The notes: generated from the letters alone by a model not told the origin. Counted from the first letter of the stretch, positions 7,597 through 17,169 are shown. The stretch: DNA of 64,000 nucleotides from Solibacillus sp. FSL R5-0449 (GCF_037975215.1 NZ_CP150239.1:1650001-1714000), one strand, 5' to 3'. Numbers and translations are program-made.

Positions 7597-8490
7597 TTAA
7601 CTTTGTATTTTAACTACCGGAATATAAATATCACAAATCTTCCCATCATCGAGCATACAACGATCATCGTATAGTTCGAAATCGTTACAACCCGGTGCGT
7701 ACTCATAACCGGAATTAGGGAACCATTCATTAAAAATATAATTCCACGTTCCTTGAATAGCAGCTACAAAATTTATTGCATCAGAAGGAGGCGTTGAAAA
7801 TACAGCATAAGTTGCAGGAGGTACTTCACAAACATGGTATTCGTCAGCAATTTTAGCACCTTCTTTCGGTTCGACCCCTATTACATACTCAAATTCACTG
7901 GTAGTCGGATCTTCCGGAAAGCATACACCGTATTCATCATGTTTTTTAATAAAGTTTTCCGAGTGAAGTTTTTCCATCTTTCCTTCACTTATATATTTGT
8001 CCCAAAAGGCGGGGATTGCGGTAGAGTTTTCGCCGCCAGTTGACGTCGTTTTAAGGACATAACCAGCAAGATTAATAGCAGGCAGTGTGACAAATTTAGG
8101 TTCCATAATAATACCTCCGATAAAGTATTTGTACGTGCACGATAGGCTTGGTGGAAACGGACGATGATTGTGTGCATGCAAACGGTAAGTTCCTGGTGAA
8201 CAACCGTAATAACGGCGAAAAGCTTTACTGAATCCAGAGTGAGTTTCAAACCCATATTCTATTGAAATATCGAGAATCCGCTTGCCCGAAGTTAGTTCAT
8301 GTGCGGCAAACGCAAGTCGGCGGTTCCGAACATAGTTCATGACCGAATATCCGGTACCCCATTGGAATACTCGGCAGAAATGCCAAGTTGAATAGCCTGC
8401 TCGTGCAGCCAAAATTTCCGGACTAATATTTCCAGTAATATTCTCGTCAATAAACTCTAAAACCATCTGCAAAGTTTCTCTTGTATCCAT
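7597..8490 (-). CDS. AraC family regulator with GyrI-like effector domain
   Basis: A 297-residue regulator. Residues 1-105 hold two AraC-type helix-turn-helix motifs (ISPEILAARAGYSTWHFCRVFQ and ILDISIEYGFETHSGFSKAFRRYYGCSPGTYR). After a linker, residues 128-297 form a GyrI-like/effector-binding domain (PKFVTLPAINLAGYVLKT... VCEVPPATYAVFSTPP... YEYAPGCNDFELYDD). Proteins of this build (Rob, BltR/YdeE type) bind small amphipathic molecules and activate stress or efflux genes. No target is adjacent, since both neighbours are unrelated. It is a single-gene transcript with its own terminator. Confidence 0.88.
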   Translation of the reverse strand: MDTRETLQMVLEFIDENITGNISPEILAARAGYSTWHFCRVFQWGTGYSVMNYVRNRRLAFAAHELTSGKRILDISIEYGFETHSGFSKAFRRYYGCSPGTYRLHAHNHRPFPPSLSCTYKYFIGGIIMEPKFVTLPAINLAGYVLKTTSTGGENSTAIPAFWDKYISEGKMEKLHSENFIKKHDEYGVCFPEDPTTSEFEYVIGVEPKEGAKIADEYHVCEVPPATYAVFSTPPSDAINFVAAIQGTWNYIFNEWFPNSGYEYAPGCNDFELYDDRCMLDDGKICDIYIPVVKIQS

Positions 8491-8664
8491 CTAAATTCCC
8501 CCAGCTGTATAGTGATTCGTACAGTAAATTCAGTATACCAAAGCACAGGTGGAAAGCTGTTCCAAATTTGCTGTATTTGGAAATTCGATAAAATGTAAAG
8601 AAGGATTATAAGTGATCAACAGATTAGTTCGTTTACTGTTTTAAAAACAATCGATTCATTACCC

Positions 8665-8693
8665 TTACAACTCCTTCACTTTAGCGCTATAAT
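8665..8693 (+). promoter_or_regulatory. Sigma-A promoter of the thioesterase gene
   Basis: TTACAA (8665-8670) and a perfect TATAAT (8688-8693) lie 17 bp apart. The ribosome site GAGGTG starts 8 bases after the -10 box, so the 5' leader must be very short. Confidence 0.6.
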
Positions 8694-8712
8694 ACCTCTA
8701 GAGGTGAAGAGA

Positions 8713-9138
8713 ATGTTTATTTCAGAAACAACAGTAGAAGTACGCTATGCGGAGACCGATCAGATGGGTGTCGTTTATCATGCCAATTATCTCGTTTGGT
8801 GCGAAATTGGGCGTACAAAGATTGTGAAGGATTTAGGATTTAACTATGCGAAGCTTGAAGAGGATGGGTATTTATCGCCTGTTATGGATTTCTCGATTCA
8901 ATACAAAGCGGCGATGCGCTATGGTCAAACAGCTACAGTTCGCACATGGATTGAGGAACATACGAAGCTGCGCACTACATACGGCTATGAAATTCTGCAT
9001 GAAGACGGCACCGTTGCAGTAACCGCGAAGTCTCAACATATTTTAGTGAAAAAGGAAAACTTCCGTCCGGTCGCATTGAAAAAGATTGATGCAGCATGGG
9101 ATGCCAAATATGCGGAAGTTGCGAAAATTCAAAGTTAA
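8713..9138 (+). CDS. Acyl-CoA thioesterase, YbgC/YneP type
   Basis: A 141-residue hot-dog-fold thioesterase. The 4-hydroxybenzoyl-CoA thioesterase signature is visible as RYAETDQMGVVYHANYLVWCEIGR, including the catalytic Asp and the HANYL element. These enzymes hydrolyse acyl-CoA thioesters. The order thioesterase, HesB-like protein, plsY, parE, parC elsewhere in this window matches the B. subtilis yneP-to-parC region with insertions, so this is probably YneP. ATG 8713 is preferred because GAGGTG lies 6 bases upstream; a GTG at 8704 overlaps that site. Confidence 0.88.
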   Translation: MFISETTVEVRYAETDQMGVVYHANYLVWCEIGRTKIVKDLGFNYAKLEEDGYLSPVMDFSIQYKAAMRYGQTATVRTWIEEHTKLRTTYGYEILHEDGTVAVTAKSQHILVKKENFRPVALKKIDAAWDAKYAEVAKIQS

Positions 9139-9141
9139 TCG

Positions 9142-9179
9142 ACATGTCCTGTTAAATTAATAACAGGGCATTTTTTCTT
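9142..9179 (+). terminator. Terminator after the thioesterase gene
   Basis: TCCTGTTA and TAACAGGG pair around a 6-base loop, followed by CATTTTTTC. Confidence 0.8.
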
Positions 9180-9259
9180 TAATGAACAGAGGAATATTGT
9201 TATAATCATATACGACCAAACGGAACTGTATATAAAAAAACTATGAGGGAGGTGTGTTC

Positions 9260-12200
9260 ATGGCACCAAAAACAATCGCAAATATTCAAACCCGCTGTCA
9301 TATTTTATTGACGAATACGGCACGCGAAGCGATGAAGGAGCATGTTCCAGATGAACACGCCTTTTTTAATTTACAGCAATATTTCATTGTCGCGCTTGAA
9401 AAAGTATCGGTCGATGCAGAACAAACGCATTTGAGCATCTTTTTTGATAATGATAAAAACGTAAAACTAAAAAATAAATTTGACGAACGCGTCGTCATTA
9501 TGGACTGTGTATTTGACCGGAAAAACGGACTAGTGGCGAAAAGCTTTCGAACACGCGGCAAAGGGACACCGGTTGTCACAAATCGCCGCGCGACAATGAA
9601 AATCCACTTCGTCGCTTCCCGTATTAGTGGCCATACATACCAGGAACCGTTTCTAAAAGCCATCGATGAACTGCCGATTGCACAGGAACGCTTTGATTAT
9701 GTCAATAAACGGATCAGCAGCTGGGAAGGCTATTTAAAAGTGTTAAACAAAAATGCGGACATTGAAGATATTCATGCCCGTTTTTCAAGTGTCACATTTG
9801 ATGCAGACTTTTCTCATATGACCGTGCGTATTAACAACCTCGATAAAAAGCAGTGGAAACAGCTGGAGGGCCTTAGTGCGCGTTTGCGCGGCTATGTCCA
9901 GGAAATCGGGGATGTGGCAAAAATCCGCCGCAACGAAAATACTGTTGAAATTGCCTTAAAACCGTATTACAGCAATTTGGCGCGGAGAAATGAGCTTCAG
10001 TTCCAATCGGAAGACATCGAATTTTCCAATGCCGCGACGAAATCACAGCTAAAACGCTTATTAAAAGGGTTTGAACGGTTAAAAGAAGGATTGGCTGCAA
10101 ATGCGAATCTCGAAACAATTTTATTCGAAGATAAACCGGTTATTGCCGAGCGCAAAAAAACGGTTCCTCTCGATTTTCATAACCGGCTGAATCAGTACCA
10201 GCAGCAGGCAGTCGAAGGGGCAATGAGCTCTGAAGATCTGTATGTTATTCAAGGTCCGCCGGGTACCGGTAAAACGACGGTAATTTCGGAAATTTGCTAT
10301 CAAAATGCAAAAGCGGGTCTGAAAACGCTTGTTGCTTCCCAATCGAACTTAGCGGTCGACAATGCATTAAGCCGGCTTTTATCGAACAAAGATATCCGGA
10401 TTTTGCGTTACGGCCGTACGGAAAGCATTGAAGAAGAAGGGAAGAAGTTCATCGAGGAAAATGTTGCGTCGTATTGGCAGGAGCAGACGTTTGAAGCAAT
10501 CGGCCATGAAATTTCGCTGCATGAGAAAAAAGAACAGCTTTTAAATGATGAAATCAATGTAGCGCAAAATGAGATTGATGCGCTTAAACAAAAACAAAAA
10601 GAGCTGGAACTTCAAATTGAACAAAAAGAAGCGGCAAAGGCAGAATTGCATGTTCTGGCCGAAAAGATTCTGGCATTAAAAAAAGAATTGACCGAATGCA
10701 AAAAAGAACTGGAAGACAATGAACGCAAATTGGAGAAACTGCAGGCGACAGGAAGCACAGTAGCCGAGACCGTCGCTAATTTCGAACAGCAAGTAAAAGA
10801 CGGATTGTCAGTCGAACAACTGACAGAACAAGCGCAACAGTTGAAAGAAGCGCGAGAAAACTACCAGCAGCAACTTACGCAAAGTCATTATAAGGCACAG
10901 CTTGATCAATTCCAGCAGCGTTTTGCTGCAGTTAAGACGAAAATCGAAAAGGCCAATGAGACGTCACAGTATGATCTGCTCGTCGATAAAATTGCTTCGT
11001 TGAAAAAAGTGTACGAAATAGAGGAGTTCATGAGTGAATACAATATTCGCCGGAACTATGCGATGGACCGCTTACTTACAGCACTTGATCGAATTCAGCC
11101 GCAAATGGAGCAGTATAAGCCGATCAAAGATGTGAAAGAACGTCTGGAAAAGGCGTTGCACTACAGTGAAACGGTGTTAGGAATCCATGTAACACCGGAT
11201 AGGCTGGATATGGGGCATCATTATACACTTGAAGAGATTCAGGAGTTTTTGACAAAGCTGAGTATCGCTTTTAGGGACCGCCGCGTAAATGCTCAAAACG
11301 GCACCCGCTCCATTCAGGGAATTCATTTGCGCATGCAATACATCGAGCAGCTGAACAATAAATATATGGATGCGATCCGTGAAACCGTACTTATTTTCGA
11401 AAAGCTGAAAGAGGAAATTATCCTACAGTTCAAAGAGCAAAATGATGTGAAGGCACAGCATCTTCAGCAGCTGGAGGAAGAGGCAACAACGATTAAATCC
11501 CAAATGGATACAATCAACGAAAAAATCGATCCGTCGATAACGCTGAATCATACAACAGATGAGCTGGAAGAACTGCTCGCAACAAATGAACTGGATCAGA
11601 TGAAAACCGAAACACAGCGCCAAAACCGTGAAAAAGTGGAGCTTCAACTGAACAAAAAAGCGGAAGAGCTGGTAGTTTTAAATGAACAGATTGCCCTTGG
11701 TACTGAGACGGTTGAACAGTTAACAGTGCGCTTTAAAGGGATCAACAGCGAAGGCGTACAGCTTGAAAAACGCCGCACAGAACTTGAACAGCTGACAAAA
11801 CTGAACCCTGAGCAGGCAATCATTGAAGTAAACGAAAAAATTACACTTTTTACAGAAAAGATCGAAACGCTAGAAGTGAAAATTAGTTTGCTCCCGGTAA
11901 CAGCAGAACTTCAAAACGAATGGCATGGTTTATTGAAAAATGCCAATGCCCATGACTTGGACGAAATCCGCAAATTGTACGTGAAACATGCCAATGTAAT
12001 CGGCACAACATGTGTTGCCTCGGCGAATAAAGAGTTTATGGACAACTACCCGACGTTTGATGTCGTCATTATTGATGAAGTTTCAAAAGCAACACCACCG
12101 GAACTGTTACTGCCGATGTTAAAAGGCGCAAAAATTATTTTAGTTGGGGACCATCACCAGCTGCCGCCGCTTGTAGGCGATGCGACATTTGAAGAAACAT

Positions 12201-13006
12201 TGGAGCAAGTTGTGAAGGAAAGTACAACATTTGAAGAAAAACGGGAGCTTGAAAAATTACTCGAAGAATCACTATTTGAGCGTTTATATAACAATTTGCC
12301 GTCGCAAAACAAAACGATGCTTGCCCTTCAGTATCGTATGCATAAAAATATTATGTCAACTATTACACCGTTTTATGAAAATGAATCCGAACAGCTGCAA
12401 TGTGGGTTAGAGGATTCGGATGCTGTACGAGATCATTTCCTTGAAACATCCAAAATTACACGAAACCATCATTTGCTATGGCTCGATATACCGAATGCCA
12501 AACCGTATTTTGAAGAGCGGATGAAAGAAGGCTCGAGTTTATTCAATTTAGCTGAGCTGGAACAGATTAAACAGCAGCTGCTCGAATTAAATGCCGCAAC
12601 GGAGCAGGCAAAGGCACAAGGTCTGATTCCACAAGACGCATTAAAATCGGTTGGCGTTATTTCATTCTACGCGGAGCAGGTAAAGCGCATTAATCGTTTG
12701 ATCGAGCAGGAGATCAGTGTACCGCATTTACACATCCGTACTGGATCGGTCGATAAATTCCAGGGGATGGAGATGGATGTCATTATTGTCAGCATGGTGC
12801 GGAATCATGACAATGAGCGCGGAGAAATTGGCTTTGCGAAAGATTACCGACGTCTCAATGTTGCCTTATCCCGCGCCCGGGAACTGCTCATTATGGTCGG
12901 CAGTACCGAAATGTTTACGAAGCGTCCAAAGAGCGCGAAAACAAGGGATATGTATGCCCATGTCTTAACGACCGTAAAAGAACAGGACGGCTATTTTGCT
13001 GTGTAG
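9260..13006 (+). CDS. Large SF1 (Upf1/Dna2-like) DNA/RNA helicase with coiled-coil insertion
   Basis: A 1,248-residue helicase. The SF1 motor is split. Walker A (QGPPGTGKTT, near residue 331) and motif Ia (VASQSNLAVDNALSRL) come first. A long charged region of about 500 residues rich in heptad-like Glu/Lys/Gln runs (roughly 400-870) is predicted to form coiled coils. Then come Walker B (VVIIDEVSKATPPELL, near 935), motif III (LVGDHHQLPPL), QYRMH, and motifs V-VI (GSVDKFQGMEMDVIIVSMVRN and NVALSRARELLIMVG). This is the AAA_11/AAA_12 pattern. The N-terminal 300 residues are unassigned. ATG 9260 follows GAGGGAGG. It is followed 20 bp later by an unrecognised gene. A role in nucleic-acid repair or quality control is inference. 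Confidence 0.88.
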   Translation: MAPKTIANIQTRCHILLTNTAREAMKEHVPDEHAFFNLQQYFIVALEKVSVDAEQTHLSIFFDNDKNVKLKNKFDERVVIMDCVFDRKNGLVAKSFRTRGKGTPVVTNRRATMKIHFVASRISGHTYQEPFLKAIDELPIAQERFDYVNKRISSWEGYLKVLNKNADIEDIHARFSSVTFDADFSHMTVRINNLDKKQWKQLEGLSARLRGYVQEIGDVAKIRRNENTVEIALKPYYSNLARRNELQFQSEDIEFSNAATKSQLKRLLKGFERLKEGLAANANLETILFEDKPVIAERKKTVPLDFHNRLNQYQQQAVEGAMSSEDLYVIQGPPGTGKTTVISEICYQNAKAGLKTLVASQSNLAVDNALSRLLSNKDIRILRYGRTESIEEEGKKFIEENVASYWQEQTFEAIGHEISLHEKKEQLLNDEINVAQNEIDALKQKQKELELQIEQKEAAKAELHVLAEKILALKKELTECKKELEDNERKLEKLQATGSTVAETVANFEQQVKDGLSVEQLTEQAQQLKEARENYQQQLTQSHYKAQLDQFQQRFAAVKTKIEKANETSQYDLLVDKIASLKKVYEIEEFMSEYNIRRNYAMDRLLTALDRIQPQMEQYKPIKDVKERLEKALHYSETVLGIHVTPDRLDMGHHYTLEEIQEFLTKLSIAFRDRRVNAQNGTRSIQGIHLRMQYIEQLNNKYMDAIRETVLIFEKLKEEIILQFKEQNDVKAQHLQQLEEEATTIKSQMDTINEKIDPSITLNHTTDELEELLATNELDQMKTETQRQNREKVELQLNKKAEELVVLNEQIALGTETVEQLTVRFKGINSEGVQLEKRRTELEQLTKLNPEQAIIEVNEKITLFTEKIETLEVKISLLPVTAELQNEWHGLLKNANAHDLDEIRKLYVKHANVIGTTCVASANKEFMDNYPTFDVVIIDEVSKATPPELLLPMLKGAKIILVGDHHQLPPLVGDATFEETLEQVVKESTTFEEKRELEKLLEESLFERLYNNLPSQNKTMLALQYRMHKNIMSTITPFYENESEQLQCGLEDSDAVRDHFLETSKITRNHHLLWLDIPNAKPYFEERMKEGSSLFNLAELEQIKQQLLELNAATEQAKAQGLIPQDALKSVGVISFYAEQVKRINRLIEQEISVPHLHIRTGSVDKFQGMEMDVIIVSMVRNHDNERGEIGFAKDYRRLNVALSRARELLIMVGSTEMFTKRPKSAKTRDMYAHVLTTVKEQDGYFAV

Positions 13007-13026
13007 AAACAGGGGGATTGGATTGA

Positions 13027-13779
13027 ATGGATTTACAAGGAACAGTTTTACAGCTGCAGAAAGAACTCAGCCAAAACCCATCCATTGAAATTAAAAAGCA
13101 AATGCAATATGCCATTCCGATTCATACATTGGAAGTGAAATATCATCCCGTGATGCGCAATGCCATGGATATTTTAATGAAGATGATGCTCATTTCCTTT
13201 GAAAAGGCAAAACTGAAAAATGTGGAGCTCTTAGCCGAAATTTTATTGGTGGAACCGTTATTTATTCATGATTTGACGAATAAAATGTTACGACTCGGCA
13301 TGATAGTGAAAGAACAGGAATTTGCGCTTACTGCTAAAGGGAAAGCACAGCTGGAATCGGGCATTTTTGAAGAGGAACTAGAAGAAACAAGTTACTTCAT
13401 TCAATACAGTCCGATTCATGAACGGCCATTGGAGGGGGACCTGGAAGAATTCGCGGATTTGGAAGAGTTTCCGGAGCCTTTCCCGACAATGGATACAGAA
13501 GAAATTGAAGCGATTGAAGAAACATTGCTCGTTGATTTCATTCAACAGCAGCTTTCCGAACAACCGGTGGCGGAAGACGAAGTTCCGCACTATATAACGA
13601 GTGTTGTGTCGACGGAATCAATCCAGATTAATGATATACCGGTCCTATGTTTTTTATTGTTCGATCAAAAGGAAAACAGACATTTTGTACGTGTATACAA
13701 TACGTTGACACGTGTATGGGATGAGCGGCTGGAAACCATCTTATTCAATATAGAAAAAGAACAGCTTCAGGATGAGTAA
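13027..13779 (+). CDS. Unrecognised protein encoded with the SF1 helicase
   Basis: A 250-residue protein that starts 20 bp after the helicase stop with its own GGGGGATT site. The first 110 residues look like a winged-helix domain: helices (ILMKMMLISFEKAKLKNVELLAEILL), a recognition-type stretch (VEPLFIHDLTNKMLRLGMIV) and a wing (KEQEFALTAKGKAQLESG). The middle (110-180) is very acidic. The last 65 residues are beta-rich (YITSVVSTESIQINDIPVLCFLLFDQ...). I know no characterised homologue. Co-transcription suggests a partner or regulator of the helicase. Confidence 0.75.
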   Translation: MDLQGTVLQLQKELSQNPSIEIKKQMQYAIPIHTLEVKYHPVMRNAMDILMKMMLISFEKAKLKNVELLAEILLVEPLFIHDLTNKMLRLGMIVKEQEFALTAKGKAQLESGIFEEELEETSYFIQYSPIHERPLEGDLEEFADLEEFPEPFPTMDTEEIEAIEETLLVDFIQQQLSEQPVAEDEVPHYITSVVSTESIQINDIPVLCFLLFDQKENRHFVRVYNTLTRVWDERLETILFNIEKEQLQDE

Positions 13780-13798
13780 AATAATATTTTTTGAATTA

Positions 13799-13827
13799 TT
13801 GCAAAACTATAAAGTACATGATACACT
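13799..13827 (+). promoter_or_regulatory. Promoter of the SAM-riboswitch/metA transcript
   Basis: TTGCAA (13799-13804) and TACACT (13822-13827) are 17 bp apart and lie just before the aptamer. Confidence 0.55.
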
Positions 13828-13843
13828 AATGACAATTTAATAG

Positions 13844-14001
13844 TCTTATCAAGAGAAGCGGAGGGACTTGGCCTTATGATGCTTCAGCAACCTCTAGTGT
13901 TACTAGAAAGGTGCTACTTCCAGCAAGGTGTTGACCTTGGCAGATAAGAACGGGTAAAAGCCCCTCTCAATTCTGTTTTGCTGGAGTGAGAGGGGCTTTT
14001 T
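13844..14001 (+). promoter_or_regulatory. SAM-I riboswitch (S-box) with terminator
   Basis: The S-box aptamer is complete. CTTATC (13844-13849) pairs with GATAAG (13943-13948), and between them lie AAGAGAAGCGGAGGGA, GCCTTATGATGCTTCAGCAACC, and a P3/P4 region ending in GACCTTGGCAGATAAG. An expression platform follows: AGCCCCTCTCA (13959-13969) pairs with TGAGAGGGGCT (13987-13997) and runs into TTTTT. In the family, S-adenosylmethionine binding stabilises the terminator and switches off the downstream methionine gene, here metA about 100 bp further on. Confidence 0.95.
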
Positions 14002-14104
14002 ATGTTGTTCTGGAACGGTTCGTTTCGCTCGTAAAACAATGCAATGCCTGAACACGACTGATTATTAAAAGTATTTTGAAATAGTTTATGAGGGGGAAAG
14101 TGAA

Positions 14105-15046
14105 ATGCCGATTAATATTCCGAAACATTTACCGGCGGGTGAGCTGCTTAGAAAAGAGAAGATTTTCGTCATGGAGGAGGACCGTGCGAAAACGCAGCAA
14201 ATTCGACCGCTAAATATTTTAGTGTTTAATTTAATGCCTGAAAAAGAGAAAACCGAGCTGCAGTTGCTACGCTTGCTCGGGAATACACCATTACAGGTAG
14301 ATGTCACATTTTTAAATACAGCTACATACGAATCAAAAAATGTTTCCAAATCGCATTTAGATACATTTTACCGAACATTTGACCAAGTGAAGCACCGTCG
14401 TTTTGATGGTCTTATTATTACGGGTGCGCCAGTAGAGAAAATGGATTTTGAAGATGTCGGCTACTGGAACGAAATTACGCATGTGATGGACTGGGCAAAT
14501 GAACATGTTACTTCAATCATGTATATATGTTGGGGTGCACAGGCTGCCCTGTACCACCATTTTGGCATTGGTAAATTCGAATTGCCGAAGAAATGCTCCG
14601 GTGTATATTCCCATGTGATTACGGATTTAACAGTAGATCTAGTACGTGGATTCAGTGACGAGTATGTTGCACCGCATTCACGCCATACATCGGTTTCGAT
14701 TGATGAAGTACGAGCACATCCCGACTTGCGTTTACTCAGCTATTCGGATGATGCAGGGGTGTTTATCGTTCAATCGAAAAACAATAAACATATTATGATT
14801 ACAGGGCATCTGGAATATGATGCAACGACATTATCGGATGAGTATTTCCGCGATATCGAGAAAGATCCGGACAATACGGATATTCCGGTCAACTATTTTC
14901 CGAATAACGATCCGCTGCAGGCACCGAAAAATGTTTGGCGTGCCCATTCGCATCTATTGTTCTACAACTGGCTGAACTACTACGTATACCAAGAAACACC
15001 GTACGAATGGCATTATGTTGATGAGAATATTGAATATCATATTTAG
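14105..15046 (+). CDS. metA: Homoserine O-acetyltransferase (MetA family)
   Basis: A 313-residue MetA-family enzyme that activates homoserine in methionine synthesis. The nucleophile Cys142 lies in YICWGAQAA; the HSRHTSV and GHLEYD blocks complete the family signature. Residue 111 is Glu (GAPVEKM). Work on B. cereus MetA linked Glu111 to use of acetyl-CoA, while succinyl-transferring enzymes such as that of E. coli have Gly there. The product is therefore predicted to be O-acetylhomoserine, although many annotations name the family succinyltransferase. The gene is preceded by a SAM riboswitch and has a GAGGGGGAAA ribosome site. Confidence 0.95.
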   Translation: MPINIPKHLPAGELLRKEKIFVMEEDRAKTQQIRPLNILVFNLMPEKEKTELQLLRLLGNTPLQVDVTFLNTATYESKNVSKSHLDTFYRTFDQVKHRRFDGLIITGAPVEKMDFEDVGYWNEITHVMDWANEHVTSIMYICWGAQAALYHHFGIGKFELPKKCSGVYSHVITDLTVDLVRGFSDEYVAPHSRHTSVSIDEVRAHPDLRLLSYSDDAGVFIVQSKNNKHIMITGHLEYDATTLSDEYFRDIEKDPDNTDIPVNYFPNNDPLQAPKNVWRAHSHLLFYNWLNYYVYQETPYEWHYVDENIEYHI

Positions 15047-15064
15047 TGTGTATAAAATGAAACA

Positions 15065-15099
15065 AACCAGCAAGAGGTGGACTCCTGCTGGTTCGTTTT
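15065..15099. terminator. Bidirectional terminator between metA and the ABC ATPase gene
   Basis: AACCAGCAAGAGG pairs with CTCCTGCTGGTT and is flanked by A-rich and T-rich tracts on the respective strands. Confidence 0.75.
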
Positions 15100-15868
15100 A
15101 TTTAATCGCGACCCAGGCACGTTCGCGTTCGATTTGCAAACTGATTTCACGCCCGAAGAAATCGCTTAATAATTCATCTGTTAAAACCGTTTCCCGTGCA
15201 TTGGCTTCGATATTTTTTCCGTCTTTCATTAAAAGCACATGGCTAAAGCAAGGCAGAATTTCCTCTACATGGTGAGTCACATAGATGAGGGTAGGGCCGT
15301 TTTCAGCTTGTGCAATCTGTTCAATCGTCTGCAGTAAGTTTTCCCGTTCGATTAAGTCCAGCCCGCCACACGGTTCATCCAATATGAGAATTTCGGGATC
15401 TGCCATAATGGCCCTTGCGATTTGAACACGCTGCCGTTCACCTTGTGACAAATGCTCGAATGATTTATTTGCTAAATGGTCACAGTGAAAATGCTTCATA
15501 ATGGAAACCGCATGATCAATTTCTTCATCTGTCACTTCATCGAATAGTCGAAGGGCACCGAATTTTCCGCTGAGCACGATTTCAATCGCATTATCCTGCC
15601 AGTTGAAATTATCGATCATCGCGTTGCTTACCCAGCCGATCCGCGTCCGCATCTTCGGTATATAGGTCTTGCCATATGTTTCGCCCAATACTTGGACGCT
15701 TCCTTCATTTGGCCATATATAGCCGTTAATGACTTTCAACAACGTCGTTTTACCTGAGCCGTTCAACCCTAAAATGGCCCAATGCTGTCCCTTTTGGACA
15801 TGCCAGCTTAAATCGTTTAAAATCTTTTTGTCATTGCGATATAAATGGATATTTTCAATATGTATCAT
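15098..15868 (-). CDS. ABC transporter ATP-binding protein (YlmA-like)
   Basis: A 256-residue ATPase subunit. Walker A is GLNGSGKTT, the signature is LSQGERQR, Walker B is ILILDEPCGGLD, and the switch histidine is in IYVTHHVEE. It resembles B. subtilis YlmA and the PhnC/ModF-like ATPases that stand alone. No permease or binding protein is adjacent, so the transported substrate, or even a transport role, is unknown. ATG 15868 has GGAGGTG at proper spacing; the open frame extends further upstream but without a ribosome site. Confidence 0.88.
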   Translation of the reverse strand: MIHIENIHLYRNDKKILNDLSWHVQKGQHWAILGLNGSGKTTLLKVINGYIWPNEGSVQVLGETYGKTYIPKMRTRIGWVSNAMIDNFNWQDNAIEIVLSGKFGALRLFDEVTDEEIDHAVSIMKHFHCDHLANKSFEHLSQGERQRVQIARAIMADPEILILDEPCGGLDLIERENLLQTIEQIAQAENGPTLIYVTHHVEEILPCFSHVLLMKDGKNIEANARETVLTDELLSDFFGREISLQIERERAWVAIK

Positions 15869-15955
15869 TTTAAAAACACCTCCACTTATTACTATGCACT
15901 TTTTTCCATTGTTACGAAAGTATTTTTTTGAAAATTGTAACAATTCAAATGTAAA

Positions 15956-15990
15956 AAAAGAAAGCAAACGCATAATGCTTGCTCTCTACC
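15956..15990 (-). terminator. Terminator of the yczE-like gene
   Basis: An imperfect stem (AGCAAGC with GCGTTTGCT) is followed by TTTCTTTTTTT on the minus strand. Confidence 0.55.
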
Positions 15991-15995
15991 TATTT

Positions 15996-16628
15996 TTATA
16001 TAACGACACTTTCTACACCTGCTGCGCGGTGGAACAGCTTTCCGTTCCATTTGAGCGCCCATTGTACGACAGGCCCTAAGCCGAACGCCATAAATACCGT
16101 ACCGACTCCGACTGGTCCGCCCAATATAAAACCTATTATAGCAACCGTTACTTCCATTGTTGTACGTGCACGGTTGACACTCCAGCCAAGACGGTGAACC
16201 AACAACAGCATTAACGTGTCACGAGGCCCTACACCAAGGTTAGCCACCATATACATGCCGCAGCCGAAGCCCAGCAGGATAACGCCAACAACAAATGCCA
16301 ATGTTTGTTCAAACAGTGTATTCGCATCCGGTAATACAATCATAAATATATCAATAAAAATACCTGTCAGGAACATGTCCAAATACGTTCCGACTTTCGG
16401 CAATCTTTTCGTGAAAAACGTATCAACAGCCAGAATGAGCAAGCCTAAAATGATAGACCATGTACCGACCGTTAAGCCCAAGTTTTTTTGTAGTCCGATA
16501 TGAAGGACATCCCATGACCCAACGCCAAGTATTTGTCCTTTGATCGTTAATGTCACGCCTAATGATAAAACAATGATGCCTGCAATAAAAAATACGCAGC
16601 GCCAATAAAATTCCTGTTTCGCTTTCAC
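15996..16628 (-). CDS. YczE/YitT-like integral membrane protein
   Basis: A 210-residue protein with about five hydrophobic membrane segments, starting at GTG 16628 behind GAGGGAT. Two repeated motifs mark the YczE family: LGVGSWDVLHIGL near residue 35 and LGVGPRDTLMLLL near 130, each after a transmembrane helix. This is an internal duplication. YczE of B. subtilis influences post-translational steps of bacillomycin/surfactin-type peptide production, but the molecular function is unknown. It has no operon partner here. Confidence 0.85.
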   Translation of the reverse strand: MKAKQEFYWRCVFFIAGIIVLSLGVTLTIKGQILGVGSWDVLHIGLQKNLGLTVGTWSIILGLLILAVDTFFTKRLPKVGTYLDMFLTGIFIDIFMIVLPDANTLFEQTLAFVVGVILLGFGCGMYMVANLGVGPRDTLMLLLVHRLGWSVNRARTTMEVTVAIIGFILGGPVGVGTVFMAFGLGPVVQWALKWNGKLFHRAAGVESVVI

Positions 16629-16767
16629 ATATAATCCCTCATCAATCTTCGATATAATCCTTACTCATTATAACGATTGAATCGGCAAAAACGGATTTAC
16701 TAAAATTTCGAAACATTTGAACTTTTCGACGGCGAATTGTTCGTATTAGAGAGCGATAAAAAGGTGT

Positions 16768-17058
16768 TTATTTTTCATAGGAATAAGTTAATTCATCGGA
16801 TGAATCGGCGACATCTACAACTAAATGATGTTCGTTGAAAAACCACTCATCGGACTTTTCAATATAAAAATGAATATCTTCCACAACGGTTTCAATGCCT
16901 ATTTCATGCGGCTGCTCCCGCGTCATCCCTAACGAAAACCCTTCATGAAAAGGTGAAGAACCTCCATACCTTGCATAAAAACGAATGAAATCGCCTTTTT
17001 CTACTTCCATTTCCTGTTTAAACCAAGTAAGTGCTTTTTCTGATAGTCTGATTTCCAT
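16768..17058 (-). CDS. HesB/YneR-like protein
   Basis: A 96-residue HesB/YadR/YfhF-family protein similar to B. subtilis YneR: MEIRLSEKALTWFKQEM, FIRFYARYGGSSPFHEGFSLGM, then EDIHFYIEKSDEWFFNEHHLVVD. It has the fold of A-type iron-sulfur carriers but none of their cysteines, so cluster binding is unlikely. ATG 17058 is preferred because GAGGTGAA precedes it. The position next to plsY and topoisomerase IV matches B. subtilis gene order. Confidence 0.85.
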   Translation of the reverse strand: MEIRLSEKALTWFKQEMEVEKGDFIRFYARYGGSSPFHEGFSLGMTREQPHEIGIETVVEDIHFYIEKSDEWFFNEHHLVVDVADSSDELTYSYEK

Positions 17059-17136
17059 ATATTTCACCTCTACTGTCATTATGCAGGAAATAAAAAAAAC
17101 TTACAAAGCTCGCGTTCTGAAATTTTGACTACAAAA

Positions 17137-17165
17137 AAAGACTGAAAGGAAACCCCTTCAGTCAA
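17137..17165 (-). terminator. Terminator of plsY
   Basis: GACTGAAAGG and CCTTCAGTC pair around a 5-base loop at 17140-17163, with a long T-run on the minus strand. Confidence 0.8.
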
Positions 17166-17169
17166 TTAG

